Shown: positions 41,758 to 50,659, numbered from the stretch's first letter. The stretch is DNA of 64,000 nucleotides from Mycolicibacterium sp. P1-18 (GCF_008329535.1 NZ_NPKR01000013.1:1-64000), one strand, 5' to 3'. Numbers and translations: made by a program. The notes: generated by a model not told the origin, from the letters alone.

Positions 41758-43439
41758 AAGCGACTCTCGAGCCGCGCCGACACCCCGGCCTCCTGGAGGT
41801 CGAGCCGCTCGAGCATCGCGCGGGCCGCTTCGTCTTCGATGCGCCCCTCGTCGCGTTCGGCGATCAGGGCGGCCCGTTGGGCGTGCAGCACTTGCAGATA
41901 CAGCGAGCCGAAGACCTCGGCGCGCAGCGTGTGGGTCGCGGGGTCGGGCATCTCGTCGGCGTCCTGCGAGTGCCGGGCGATGGTGTTGCGGATCTCGGCG
42001 AGCACGCGCGGGTCGAGGCCCTCGGGCGGATTCGCCCGGAACTCGGTGAGGACGCCGTCGGCTGCCTCGTACACCACGCGTTCGGCCTGCAGCGTCTGCT
42101 CGCGCTCGTAGTCGGAGGCGTCCTCGGACAGGTGCAGCTTGCTGATGAGGAACGGCAGCGTGCTGCCCTGAATCAACAGCGTGCCGACGCTGACCACGAA
42201 CGCGACGGCCTGAATGGTCGCGCGCTCGGGGAACGGCTCCCCCGCCGCCGTCGTCACCGGGATCGCCGCGGCCGCGGCCAGCGTCACCACCCCTCGCATG
42301 CCAGTCCACGACACGACCACGCTCTCCTGCCAACTTAGCGAGCGGCGGTCGACGACGCTGCGCCACTTGCCGGGCGGCTTGGCGCGGCGGCGGGTACCGA
42401 GGGCGCCGCGGCCGCCGGAGGCGGGAACCGGCACGCTGAGCCTGCTCTCCACGTGGCTCGACAGCTTGCTCCGGCCGAACATGATCAGCACCGACAGCGG
42501 CCGGATCGCCATCACGATGACCAACACGATCAGCGAGGCGACCGCCACCTCACCCAGCGCTTCGTGAGCCTCGCGCAGGTCCTCCAGCACGAACCGCAGA
42601 TGCAGCCCGATGTAGGCGAAGACGAAGGCCTCCAGCAACACGTCGACCGAATTCCACACGTGGCGCTCCTGCAGCCGCGTCTGATAGCCGGCGCCCAGGG
42701 TTCCGTTGCCGACCACGAAGCCGGCCACGACCACGGCGAGGACACCCGAGGCGTGCAACTCCTCGGCCGCGATGAACGCCGCGAAGGGCACCACCAGACC
42801 CTGCACCGTCTCCAGTCCGGGGTTGGCCAGCCGCTTGCGGATCCACAGCGTCACCAGTCCCAGGGCGGCGCCGACGACCGGGCCGAGCACCGCGCTGTAA
42901 CCGAAGAGCAGGAACGGGTTCTCGATGAAGGTGTGGCTGCCCGCGACTTGGGCCACCGCGATGGTGAACAGCGTCAGCGCGGCGGCGTCGTTGATGAGGC
43001 TCTCGCCGGTGAGGATCGCCATCACCTTTTTGGGCAACCCCAGCTTGCGGCCCACCGCGACGGCGGTGACGGCGTCGGGCGGGGCGACGATCGCCCCGAG
43101 GATCAGCGCCGTGCCGAACGTCAACGGCACCACCACCAGCCAGGCGGACACCGCCGCCACGGTGAACGCGGTGACCACCACCAGGCCGACGCCCAGACCC
43201 AGGATCGGCCGGATGTTGCGCAGGAACGTCGGGAACGAAAACGTCAGCGACGCCGAGTAGAGCAGCGGCGGAAGCACCACCGTCAGCAGGATGTGCGAGT
43301 CCAGCTCGGGCGCCTCGAAACCGGGGAGGAACGACACCCCGATGCCGATGACGACGATGATCAGCGCCGGTTCGAGCCCTCGACGGTGGGCGATGGCGGT
43401 GACGACGATCGCGCCGACGACGACGAGGATGAGTTCCAC
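41754..43439 (-). CDS. monovalent cation/proton antiporter (NhaP/CPA1 type)
   Basis: A 561-aa transporter with about 12 hydrophobic helices in the first 430 residues and a cytoplasmic C-terminal domain of ~110 residues. CPA1 features include GALVAPPDAVTAVAV-like IVAPPDAVTAVAVG and SLINDAAALTLFTIAV, where the Asp residues form the ion-exchange site. It probably exchanges Na+ or K+ for H+. Two regions (near 340-360) are charged loops. The start ATG 43439 is close to the nei1 stop but on the same strand, so weak co-transcription is possible. Confidence 0.9.
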   Translation of the reverse strand: MELILVVVGAIVVTAIAHRRGLEPALIIVVIGIGVSFLPGFEAPELDSHILLTVVLPPLLYSASLTFSFPTFLRNIRPILGLGVGLVVVTAFTVAAVSAWLVVVPLTFGTALILGAIVAPPDAVTAVAVGRKLGLPKKVMAILTGESLINDAAALTLFTIAVAQVAGSHTFIENPFLLFGYSAVLGPVVGAALGLVTLWIRKRLANPGLETVQGLVVPFAAFIAAEELHASGVLAVVVAGFVVGNGTLGAGYQTRLQERHVWNSVDVLLEAFVFAYIGLHLRFVLEDLREAHEALGEVAVASLIVLVIVMAIRPLSVLIMFGRSKLSSHVESRLSVPVPASGGRGALGTRRRAKPPGKWRSVVDRRSLSWQESVVVSWTGMRGVVTLAAAAAIPVTTAAGEPFPERATIQAVAFVVSVGTLLIQGSTLPFLISKLHLSEDASDYEREQTLQAERVVYEAADGVLTEFRANPPEGLDPRVLAEIRNTIARHSQDADEMPDPATHTLRAEVFGSLYLQVLHAQRAALIAERDEGRIEDEAARAMLERLDLQEAGVSARLESRF

Positions 43440-43485
43440 CCGCCGATTGTCCCGTCAAACCGCCCGCGGTGCGCGGCGCCGGGAT

Positions 43486-44277
43486 CTACACCTGGCAGGT
43501 GGGACACCAGAACAGGTTGCGGGCTTCCATGACCTCGGTGCGGATGGGCGTGCCGCACACCCGGCACGGTTCGCCCGTGCGCCGGTAGACGTAGCTGCGG
43601 GGCCGGCCGCGCAGGCCGGGCAACCCCTTGTCGTCCTCGCGTCGGACGGTGATGATCTTGCCGCGGCTCACGCCGACCTTCATCAGGGCGACGAGGTCGG
43701 TCCACGCGGCGTCGAACTCCTCCTCGGCGATGGAGGTGCCGGGGCGGTGCGGCTCGATGCGGTGCCGGAAGAGCAGTTCGCTGCGGTAGACGTTGCCCAC
43801 CCCGGCGATGACCTTCTGATCCATCAGCAGGGCGCCGATCGACCTGCGGGACTTGCTGATTCGCACCCACGCGCGGGAGGCGTCCGCCGCGCGGCGCAGC
43901 GGGTCGGGTCCCAGCCGGGCGACGATGTCGTCGACCTCGCCCTGATGGATCACCTCGCAGACGGTGGGACCACGCAGGTCGGTGCCGTACTCGGTGCCGA
44001 TCATCCGCATCCGCACCTGTCCGACCGGCTCGTCGAGGGGCAGGGGACGCTCGGTGAACTTGCCGTACAGCCCCAGGTGGACGTGGACGATCGCGCCGCC
44101 CTCGTAGTGGTGGAAGAGGTGCTTGCCCCACGCGTCGGCGGTGCGCAACACTCGGCCGCTGACCGCCTCCGCGGCGTCGGCGAAGCGACCCTGGGGGCTG
44201 GTCACGATGACCGGCGCCGCGCCAAACCGCTTCTGGTGCAAGCGCGCCAGGCGGTGAAGGGTGTGCCCCTCGGGCAC
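43486..44277 (-). CDS. nei1: DNA glycosylase/AP lyase of the Fpg/Nei family
   Basis: A 263-aa base-excision repair enzyme. After removal of Met the N-terminus is PEGHT with the catalytic proline and glutamate; the H2TH region is VIAGVGNVYRSELLF; and the C-terminal zinc finger is CRVCG...CPTC. The PEGHT start marks the Nei side of the family. It corresponds by position to M. tuberculosis Rv2464c. It follows rpiB by 3 nt in one transcript. Confidence 0.92.
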   Translation of the reverse strand: MPEGHTLHRLARLHQKRFGAAPVIVTSPQGRFADAAEAVSGRVLRTADAWGKHLFHHYEGGAIVHVHLGLYGKFTERPLPLDEPVGQVRMRMIGTEYGTDLRGPTVCEVIHQGEVDDIVARLGPDPLRRAADASRAWVRISKSRRSIGALLMDQKVIAGVGNVYRSELLFRHRIEPHRPGTSIAEEEFDAAWTDLVALMKVGVSRGKIITVRREDDKGLPGLRGRPRSYVYRRTGEPCRVCGTPIRTEVMEARNLFWCPTCQV

Positions 44278-44280
44278 GGG

Positions 44281-44754
44281 CTAGGCGCCCGGCACGGGCG
44301 GCGCGACGTGCGTCTGCTCGTACTCGGACATGATGTCGATGCGGCGCTGGTGACGGGGAGCGTCCGACCACGCGGTGGTCAGGAAGGCGTCGACGAAGGT
44401 CAACGCGTCGGCGACGGTGTGCATCCGGCCGCCGATGCTCATCACCTGGGCGTTGTTGTGCTGACGCGCCAACGACGCCGTCTCGACGCTCCAGGCCAGG
44501 GCGCATCGGATGCCCTGGACCTTGTTCGCCGCCATCTGCTCGCCGTTGCCGGAACCGCCGATGACGATGCCTAGGCTCTCGGGGTCGGCGAGGGTCTTCT
44601 CCGCGGCCGCGATGCAGAAGGCCGGGTAGTCGTCCTCGGCGTCGTAGTCGAAGGCACCGCAGTCGACGGGCTCGTGGCCGCTGGACTCGAGGTGCTCGAC
44701 GATGGCCTGCTTGAGTTCGTATCCGGCGTGGTCGGAACCGAGGTAGACGCGCAT
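44281..44754 (-). CDS. rpiB: ribose-5-phosphate isomerase B
   Basis: A 157-aa isomerase of the pentose phosphate pathway. The substrate-binding region SDHAGYELK (residues 7-15) and the GGSGNGEQMAANKV loop (67-80) are intact. As in the mycobacterial enzymes there is no cysteine at the E. coli catalytic position; Glu72 is the expected base. It is followed 3 nt later by nei1. Mycobacteria lack RpiA, so this is likely to be the only isomerase. Confidence 0.96.
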   Translation of the reverse strand: MRVYLGSDHAGYELKQAIVEHLESSGHEPVDCGAFDYDAEDDYPAFCIAAAEKTLADPESLGIVIGGSGNGEQMAANKVQGIRCALAWSVETASLARQHNNAQVMSIGGRMHTVADALTFVDAFLTTAWSDAPRHQRRIDIMSEYEQTHVAPPVPGA

Positions 44755-44796
44755 GGCGCAAACCTTAACTGGCGCGCCCGCGAGCGTGCGTCGCGC

Positions 44797-45336
44797 CTAC
44801 CTCACTCTCAGCCCGTCGAGCAGGACGCTCAGCAGCCGCGGGGTTCGGTCGTTCCACTCGCCGTGCTCGACGTGCGCCAGGAACCAGGACAGCAGGATGA
44901 CGTCGCGGGCGTCGACGTCGCCGCGCAGCACGCCCCGTTCGCGGCCGGCGTCGAGCAGGGCGGTGAGCGCCGTCGCGAGCTTGCCCATGGTCTGGGCCGA
45001 GATGTCCTGCCACACCGACGCTTCCACTGCGGCGATCACGCCCAGCTTGACCCGGGCGTACGCCGCGAGCTGGTCGAACCATCGCTGCAGCGCCACGTCG
45101 GGCGCGTACTCCTCGAGCAAGGCCTGCGCGAGCGCGACCAGGTCGTCGATCTCCTGGTCGTAGAGGGCACGGACCAGCTCGTCGCGGGTGGCGAAGTGAC
45201 GGTAGAGCGTGCCCTGCCCCACGCCGGCCCGCCGCGCGACGAGGCTGAGCTTGAGCTCGCCGGGCTCGGCGAGCAGCTCCCGGGCCGCGTCGATGATCAC
45301 CGCGCGGTTGCGCGCCGCGTCGCTGCGTTCGGCCAT
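44797..45336 (-). CDS. TetR family transcriptional regulator
   Basis: A 179-aa repressor with an N-terminal TetR helix-turn-helix (residues ~10-55, LVARRAGVGQGTLYRHFATRDELV). ATG 45336 has AAGGGGGG upstream; the longer frame into the neighbouring gene is not used. It is divergent from a short-chain dehydrogenase and two inverted repeats fill the space between them, so it very likely represses both genes and is released by a substrate of the dehydrogenase. Confidence 0.9.
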   Translation of the reverse strand: MAERSDAARNRAVIIDAARELLAEPGELKLSLVARRAGVGQGTLYRHFATRDELVRALYDQEIDDLVALAQALLEEYAPDVALQRWFDQLAAYARVKLGVIAAVEASVWQDISAQTMGKLATALTALLDAGRERGVLRGDVDARDVILLSWFLAHVEHGEWNDRTPRLLSVLLDGLRVR

Positions 45337-45351
45337 GACCCCCCTTGCAAA

Positions 45352-45397
45352 CGGACAAAGTGTCCGGTTGACTGAAGCGGACAGTTCGTCCGCTTCA
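45352..45397. promoter_or_regulatory. paired TetR operators
   Basis: Two inverted repeats share the half-site CGGAC: CGGACA-AAG-TGTCCG (45352-45366) and TGAAGCGGAC-N5-GTCCGCTTCA (45373-45397, perfect 10-bp arms). They lie between the TetR and SDR starts, the second just before the SDR ribosome binding site. Confidence 0.75.
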
Positions 45398-45413
45398 CTT
45401 GAGGAGATTAGCC

Positions 45414-46154
45414 ATGGGTCCACTCGACGACAAGGTGGTCGCCATCACCGGCGCGAGCAGCGGCATCGGTGCGGCCACCGCCCGACGGCTCGCCCGCGCG
45501 GGTGCCGCGGTGGTGCTCGGCGCCCGCCGCACCGACCGTCTCGACGCCCTGGCGGCCGAGATCTCCGCGGCCGGAGGTCGCGCCGCGTCGGTCGCCGTCG
45601 ACGTCACCCAGGTCGACGACCTGCACCGGCTCACCGACACCGCCGTTGCCGCCTACGGCCGGCTCGACGTGCTGGTCGGCAACGCCGGCATTGGGCCCAT
45701 CTCGCCGATGACCGCGCGCCGCCGCACCGACTGGGACGCCATGATCGACGTCAACCTGCGCGGCGTCCTGCACGGCATCGACGCCGCCCTGCCGGTCTTC
45801 GAGCGCCAGGGCCGCGGCCACTTCGTCACGATCGTCTCCACCGCAGGGCTGAAGATCGTGCCGACGATGGCGGTGTACGCCGCCACCAAGAACGCCGTGC
45901 GCACCGTCTTGGAGGGGCTGCGGCAGGAATCCACCGACGGAACGCTCAAGACCACGGCGATCTCACCGGGCTATGTGCGCACCGACTTCGGCGACTGCGT
46001 CACCGACCCCGACATCCGCGCCGAGATCGGCCGCAACATGGCCGACTTCGCGCTCGACCCCGACGCCGTGGCCAGGGCCGTGGAGTTCGTCGTCGACCAA
46101 CCGTGGGAGGTCGAGATCGGAGAGTTGTCGATCCGCCCCACGACGCAGGGGTAG
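45414..46154 (+). CDS. short-chain dehydrogenase/reductase
   Basis: A 246-aa classical SDR. The NAD(P)-binding motif is TGASSGIG (residues ~12-19), NAGIG is present, and the catalytic YxxxK lies in YAATKNAV with the upstream serine in IVSTAG. Substrate unknown. GAGGAG precedes ATG 45414; a TTG at 45399 would extend it but is the ribosome binding site region. Controlled by the divergent TetR protein through the paired operators. Confidence 0.92.
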   Translation: MGPLDDKVVAITGASSGIGAATARRLARAGAAVVLGARRTDRLDALAAEISAAGGRAASVAVDVTQVDDLHRLTDTAVAAYGRLDVLVGNAGIGPISPMTARRRTDWDAMIDVNLRGVLHGIDAALPVFERQGRGHFVTIVSTAGLKIVPTMAVYAATKNAVRTVLEGLRQESTDGTLKTTAISPGYVRTDFGDCVTDPDIRAEIGRNMADFALDPDAVARAVEFVVDQPWEVEIGELSIRPTTQG

Positions 46155-47126
46155 TCAGCCGACGGTGATGGCGTCGAGACGCTCCTTGATGAAGTCCGAC
46201 GACGTCACGGGCGCGAGTCCGTCGACCTTCCCGACCGGCGGTGGAAGCGGCGTGACGAGCGCGTCGTGGTTGGCCTCGTAGAAGTAGATGAGCGACACCA
46301 GGTCTTCCTCCGGCGCCTCGGGCTGCGGCGGCAGCACCCGGTGCCGGCCCGACGGCCAGCGCCGCCCACTCCAGTACTCCAGCAGGTCACCGATGTTGAC
46401 GGTCAGCGCGTCGGGGTCGTACGGAGCGTCCTCCCACCCGCCGGCCTCCGAATACACCTGCAGGCCACCGGCTCCCGGCTCACGGTCCAGCACCGTGACG
46501 GTGCCGAAGTCGGTATGGGGACCGATGCGGAACTGACCGGGTTCGGGCTCCCCCACCACGCTCACCGGCGGGTAGTGGTTGATGTTCATCGTCCAGGTGG
46601 GCCGGTCCGACATCACCGCCCAGGGATTGGCCGACAACCCCAACGCGTGGGCGAACAGCGCCAGCAGGTCGTCGGAGAGCTTGCGCACGGCGTCGGTGTA
46701 CTCCGACACCAGCGCCTGCCAGCCGGGTGCCTCGTCGGGCCAGACGTTGGGCGCGAACCAGATTCGGTCGACGTCCGGGTCACCCGTCGCGGTTTCGGCG
46801 CCCAGGCTGAAGCTCTCCTTCAGGTCGGGCGGCGTCTCGGTGCCCTCCGAGTACCCGTTGGCCTCGGCGCCCGGTCCGATCCACCCGTGACCGGCCACCG
46901 GCACGCTGTAGCGCTGCTTGACCTCCAGCGGTTGGGCGAAGAAGTCGCGGCTGGCCCGGCGCACCGCCGCCGCCAGATCCTTGTTCACGCCGTGACCGGT
47001 GACGAGGATGAACCCCGCCTGTTGCAGACTTTCGTCGACCTCCGCGGCGACGGCGTCGGCGCCTGCCCCGCCGGCCCGCCACCGCGAGATGTCAACGGTG
47101 GCAACCACACTCGACCGACCCGTCAT
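46155..47126 (-). CDS. 2OG-Fe(II) oxygenase, isopenicillin N synthase-like
   Basis: A 323-aa non-haem iron dioxygenase. The N-terminal DIOX_N pattern (GFILVTGHGVN, DLKESFSLG) precedes the jelly-roll core with the iron ligands His204 and Asp206 in GPHTDFGTVTVL and His262 in GRHRVLPP. The Arg-x-Ser that normally binds 2-oxoglutarate reads Leu-Val-Ser (276-278), so cosubstrate binding may differ. It is the last gene of an operon with an NCS1 permease and a yeast-type cytosine deaminase, and its ATG overlaps the deaminase stop. Fungal thymine 7-hydroxylase belongs to the same superfamily, so a pyrimidine substrate is an attractive but untested guess. Confidence 0.85.
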   Translation of the reverse strand: MTGRSSVVATVDISRWRAGGAGADAVAAEVDESLQQAGFILVTGHGVNKDLAAAVRRASRDFFAQPLEVKQRYSVPVAGHGWIGPGAEANGYSEGTETPPDLKESFSLGAETATGDPDVDRIWFAPNVWPDEAPGWQALVSEYTDAVRKLSDDLLALFAHALGLSANPWAVMSDRPTWTMNINHYPPVSVVGEPEPGQFRIGPHTDFGTVTVLDREPGAGGLQVYSEAGGWEDAPYDPDALTVNIGDLLEYWSGRRWPSGRHRVLPPQPEAPEEDLVSLIYFYEANHDALVTPLPPPVGKVDGLAPVTSSDFIKERLDAITVG

Positions 47127-47563
47127 TCTCCGATGTCCTCCAGCCATAGTTCCGGGTGCGTCTCGACGAAGTCGCTCATCATCTGGATGCACCGCTCGTC
47201 TTCGAGCACGGTGACGTCGACCCCGTTCTCGGCCAGCCAGTCGTGGCCGCCGCTGAAGGTCTTCGCCTCGCCGACGACGATCGCGCCGATGTTGAACTGC
47301 CGCACCAGGCCGCTGCAGTACCAGCAGGGCGACAGCGTGGTGACCATGATCGTCGACCGGTAGTTCCGTTGGCGGCCGGCCGCGCGGAACGCGTCGGTCT
47401 CACCGTGCACCGAGGGGTCGTCGTCCTGCACGCGCCGGTTGTGGCCGCGGCCCAGCAGCTCGCCGTCCCGGCTGAACAGAGCCGCGCCGATGGGAATGCC
47501 GCCCTCCGACAATCCCTTTCGGGCCTCCTCGACGGCGACGTCGAGCATCTCCTCCGGGGTCAT
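47123..47563 (-). CDS. cytosine deaminase, yeast Fcy1 type
   Basis: A 146-aa zinc deaminase. The metal site is His53 and Glu55 in VHGETDAF plus Cys80 and Cys83 in LSPCWYCSG. The chain resembles Saccharomyces Fcy1 throughout, including GGVPIG-like GGIPIGAALF, GRGHN, DERC and the C-terminal W-x-EDIGE. It would convert cytosine to uracil, and the yeast enzyme also accepts 5-methylcytosine. It is unrelated to the bacterial CodA amidohydrolase. Start and stop overlap both neighbours as ATGA, so it is translationally coupled to the permease and the oxygenase. Confidence 0.88.
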   Translation of the reverse strand: MTPEEMLDVAVEEARKGLSEGGIPIGAALFSRDGELLGRGHNRRVQDDDPSVHGETDAFRAAGRQRNYRSTIMVTTLSPCWYCSGLVRQFNIGAIVVGEAKTFSGGHDWLAENGVDVTVLEDERCIQMMSDFVETHPELWLEDIGE

Positions 47564-48972
47564 GGGGTGGGCACGTCGACGAGACGCTCCGCGGCGATCT
47601 TCGACCGGCACACCAGCAGGTATGCCCCTCCGGCGATCAGGAAGCCGACGAAGAAGGTGATGTCGCCCAGCTGCGGGGCTCCCCGCGAGATGAAGCCGGT
47701 GAACTTCTCCTGGTTGGAGAACAGCAGGACCGACACCACCAGGCCGACTGCGAACGACGCCAAGCCGTTCCAGTTGGCGTAGGAGCGGTCGTACAGCAAC
47801 CCGGCGATCGCCTGCCCCCGCCGCAGGTACTGGTCGGCGAACACGACGCCGAGCCACGGCCCGATCCAGTACGCGATGATCAGCAGGAACGCCTCGTAGC
47901 TCGCGGCGGCGTCAGGCAGCGCCCACCAGGCGACCAGGAAGCCGGCCACCCCGAAGAAGACGGTCACCAGCGCGCGGGCGATGTGGGCGGGCAGCTTGAC
48001 GCCGATCGTCACGAACGCCATGGCGCCGGAGTAGATGTTGATCGAGTTCGCGGCGATCGCCCCGATCGCGATCGCCAGCAGCGTCGCCTTGGCGATCGGA
48101 GAGGCCAGCTCGCCGACGAAGGCCTCGGTGGGGTTCTCCGACAGCGCGGGACCGATGGTCACCGACGCCGCACCGACCGTCTCCAGCACCACACACGACA
48201 GGAAGAGGCCGGCGGAGGCGAACAATCCGGTCCGCGAGGTCGACACCGTCGAGGGCAGGTAGCGGGTGTAGTCCGCCGCGTACGGCGTCCACCCCGCGGC
48301 GTACCCGAAGGCGGTGCCCACGGTCAGCAGGAACCCGCCCATCGAACCGTCGCCGACGAACGGTTCCAGCGCGGGCGCGCCGAAGTTGGACTTGGTGAGG
48401 ATGGCGACCGAGGCGACCGCGAAGATCACCGCGAGCACCGGGAACGACCATCGCTCGAAGGCCTGCACCAGGTTGTGCCCGAAGAAGGCGAACGCCGTCT
48501 GGACCAGCACGATGACGACCAGTCCGACCAAGGGTCCGATGCCGAACAGTGCGGCCAGGGCGTACGCGCCGCTGACGCTGTTGGTCGCGAACCAGCCCAC
48601 CCCCGCGGTCACCGACATCAGCACCGCGGGCACCCCGTTGCCCTTGAATCCGAAGGGCAGCCGGCCCAGCACCATCTGCGGCACACCGTGCAGAGGTCCG
48701 CGCGCGGAGAGGAAGTAGTGGGCGAGCGCTCCGAGGCCCGTGCCGATGACGATGCCGGTAACGGCCTGCCAGAAGCTCATGCCGTAGACGGCGACCGCCA
48801 GCACGCCGACGAAGATCGTCGCGAACTCCAGGTTGGGCGAGGTCCACGTCCAGAACAACTGGCTGGGCTTGCCGTGGCGGTCGGCCTCGGCGATGAACTC
48901 GTTGCCGCCGGGCTCCACGGCGACGATCTTGTTGCGGTAGGAACCGTCGGTGGTGGGCTCGACTGCCGTCAT
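47560..48972 (-). CDS. NCS1 family purine/pyrimidine base permease
   Basis: A 470-aa transporter with about 12 membrane helices and NCS1 features such as FWTWTSPNLEFATIFVGVLA near the N-terminus (broken helix 1) and YAAGWTPYAADYTRYLP in the middle. The family imports cytosine, uracil, hydantoin or allantoin with protons or sodium. Partnering with a cytosine deaminase in one operon points to cytosine or 5-methylcytosine. ATG 48972 was chosen because a longer frame would overlap the divergent gene's promoter. It is the first gene of the three-gene operon. Confidence 0.9.
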   Translation of the reverse strand: MTAVEPTTDGSYRNKIVAVEPGGNEFIAEADRHGKPSQLFWTWTSPNLEFATIFVGVLAVAVYGMSFWQAVTGIVIGTGLGALAHYFLSARGPLHGVPQMVLGRLPFGFKGNGVPAVLMSVTAGVGWFATNSVSGAYALAALFGIGPLVGLVVIVLVQTAFAFFGHNLVQAFERWSFPVLAVIFAVASVAILTKSNFGAPALEPFVGDGSMGGFLLTVGTAFGYAAGWTPYAADYTRYLPSTVSTSRTGLFASAGLFLSCVVLETVGAASVTIGPALSENPTEAFVGELASPIAKATLLAIAIGAIAANSINIYSGAMAFVTIGVKLPAHIARALVTVFFGVAGFLVAWWALPDAAASYEAFLLIIAYWIGPWLGVVFADQYLRRGQAIAGLLYDRSYANWNGLASFAVGLVVSVLLFSNQEKFTGFISRGAPQLGDITFFVGFLIAGGAYLLVCRSKIAAERLVDVPTP

Positions 48973-49068
48973 GAATGCACCGTCATCGGTACACCGTCGC
49001 CCGAGGTGCGCGTCCCCGCAACTCGACGCGATTGTCGTCCGGGCACCGACCGGCAACGAATAACCACC

Positions 49069-50643
49069 ATGACTTCACCGGCGACCTCTCCGACGCCCCT
49101 GCCCGCCGGCCGTGCCGCGGTAACCGGGCTCATCGCCGTGGTCGCCGCACTCGGGGTGGGCCACCTGGTCGCGGGGTTGCTGCTGATGCCGGCGGCGTCG
49201 CCATTCTTCGCCGTGGGGAACGCCGCCGTCGACCGCACGCCCGCGCCGGTCAAGGACTTCGCCATCCGCAACTTCGGCACCAACGACAAGCCCGCGTTGC
49301 TGATCGGCATGGCCGTGGTGCTGGTGCTGGTCGGCCTGCTGGTGGGGCTGGCGTCGCGGCGCAGCGTCGTGCCCGGCCTGGTGGCCATCGTCGTCATCGG
49401 CGTCGTCGGCGCCCTGGCGGTGGGCGAACAGTCGACCGGACCCCTCGGCCTCCTGGCTCCCGCCGCCGCGCTGGTGGCCGGCGTCGGCGTGTTCTGGTGG
49501 CTGCACCGACGAGCCCGGCCGCCCGTCACCGACGCGGCGCCGCCGAAGGGCTGGGGTCGACGACGCTTCCTGCTGGGCTCGGCCGTCGCGGCGGTCGGCG
49601 CCGTCGTCGCGGGCGCGGGTGGGGTGGCCCTGGCACGCCGGGTCGACGTCACCGCGTCCCGGCAGCGGATCGGCACCCTGGTGCCGACCACACCGGCGCC
49701 GCCCATCCCGGCCGGCGCGGCGTTCCCCGAACTCGGCACCCCGCCGTTCCTCACCCCGGCCGCCGACTTCTACCGCATCGACGTCAACCTCGAAGTACCG
49801 CAACTGCGCGCCGAGGACGCCGTGCTGCGCATCACCGGCCTGGTCGACGAGCCGATGGAGTTCAGCTTCGCCGACATCCGCGCGATGCCGCTGGTGGAGC
49901 AGACGATCACGATGACCTGCGTCTCCAACGAGGTGGGCGGGCCCTACGTCTCGACGGCCAACTTCATCGGCGTGCCCCTGCTGGACCTGCTCGACCAGGC
50001 GGGGATCCAGGGCGGTGCGCAGCAGGTGGTCGGGCATTCCGCCGACGGGTTCACCCTCGGCACCCCGCTGGACATGCTCCGGGCGACCGGCAAGCAGGCG
50101 CTGCTCGCCATCGGCATGAACGGCGAGGCGCTGCTGCCCGAGCACGGCTTCCCGATGCGGACCGTCGTCCCCGGCCTGTACGGCTACGTGTCGGCGACGA
50201 AGTGGGTGACGGAACTGGAACTCGCCACCTACGACGTCAAGCCGTACTGGGTGAAGCGCGGCTGGGACGGGTCACCGCCCGGCGTCGTGCCGATCAAGAT
50301 CTCCTCGCGCATCGACGCACCGACGGCCTTCCAACAGGTGTCCGGCCCCCAGGTCACCGTCGCGGGCACCGCGTGGGCGCAGGGCCGCGGCATCAGCCGG
50401 GTGGAGCTACGCGTCGACGGCGGCGAATGGCAACCGGCCGAGTTGGGCACCGAGGTCAACCGCAACACCTGGCGGATGTTCAAGCTGACCACGACGATGC
50501 CCCCGGGCCAGCACACCGTCACCTCACGCGCCTACGACGGCGACGGCGTGATGCAGGCCGAGGAACGCCTGCGGTTGATCAACCCCGGCCCGGTGCCGGA
50601 CGGTTCGACGGGCTGGCAGTCGATGATCTTCACCGTCGCCTGA
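49069..50643 (+). CDS. membrane-anchored sulfite-oxidase-like molybdopterin protein
   Basis: A 524-aa protein. Four hydrophobic segments (residues ~18-40, 76-95, 100-118, 127-145) precede a Tat-like motif GRRRFLLGS (163-171) with a fifth hydrophobic stretch. The remainder is an oxidoreductase molybdopterin-binding domain with the metal-ligating cysteine Cys284 in TMTCVSNEVGG and conserved GLYGYVSATKWVTELEL, followed by a Mo-co dimerisation domain (RVELRVDGGEWQPAEL). The catalytic part should face outside the membrane. There is no haem domain, so the electron partner is unknown. It resembles M. tuberculosis Rv0218-type proteins. Confidence 0.86.
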   Translation: MTSPATSPTPLPAGRAAVTGLIAVVAALGVGHLVAGLLLMPAASPFFAVGNAAVDRTPAPVKDFAIRNFGTNDKPALLIGMAVVLVLVGLLVGLASRRSVVPGLVAIVVIGVVGALAVGEQSTGPLGLLAPAAALVAGVGVFWWLHRRARPPVTDAAPPKGWGRRRFLLGSAVAAVGAVVAGAGGVALARRVDVTASRQRIGTLVPTTPAPPIPAGAAFPELGTPPFLTPAADFYRIDVNLEVPQLRAEDAVLRITGLVDEPMEFSFADIRAMPLVEQTITMTCVSNEVGGPYVSTANFIGVPLLDLLDQAGIQGGAQQVVGHSADGFTLGTPLDMLRATGKQALLAIGMNGEALLPEHGFPMRTVVPGLYGYVSATKWVTELELATYDVKPYWVKRGWDGSPPGVVPIKISSRIDAPTAFQQVSGPQVTVAGTAWAQGRGISRVELRVDGGEWQPAELGTEVNRNTWRMFKLTTTMPPGQHTVTSRAYDGDGVMQAEERLRLINPGPVPDGSTGWQSMIFTVA

Positions 50644-50659
50644 CGCCCGCCCGGGTCGG

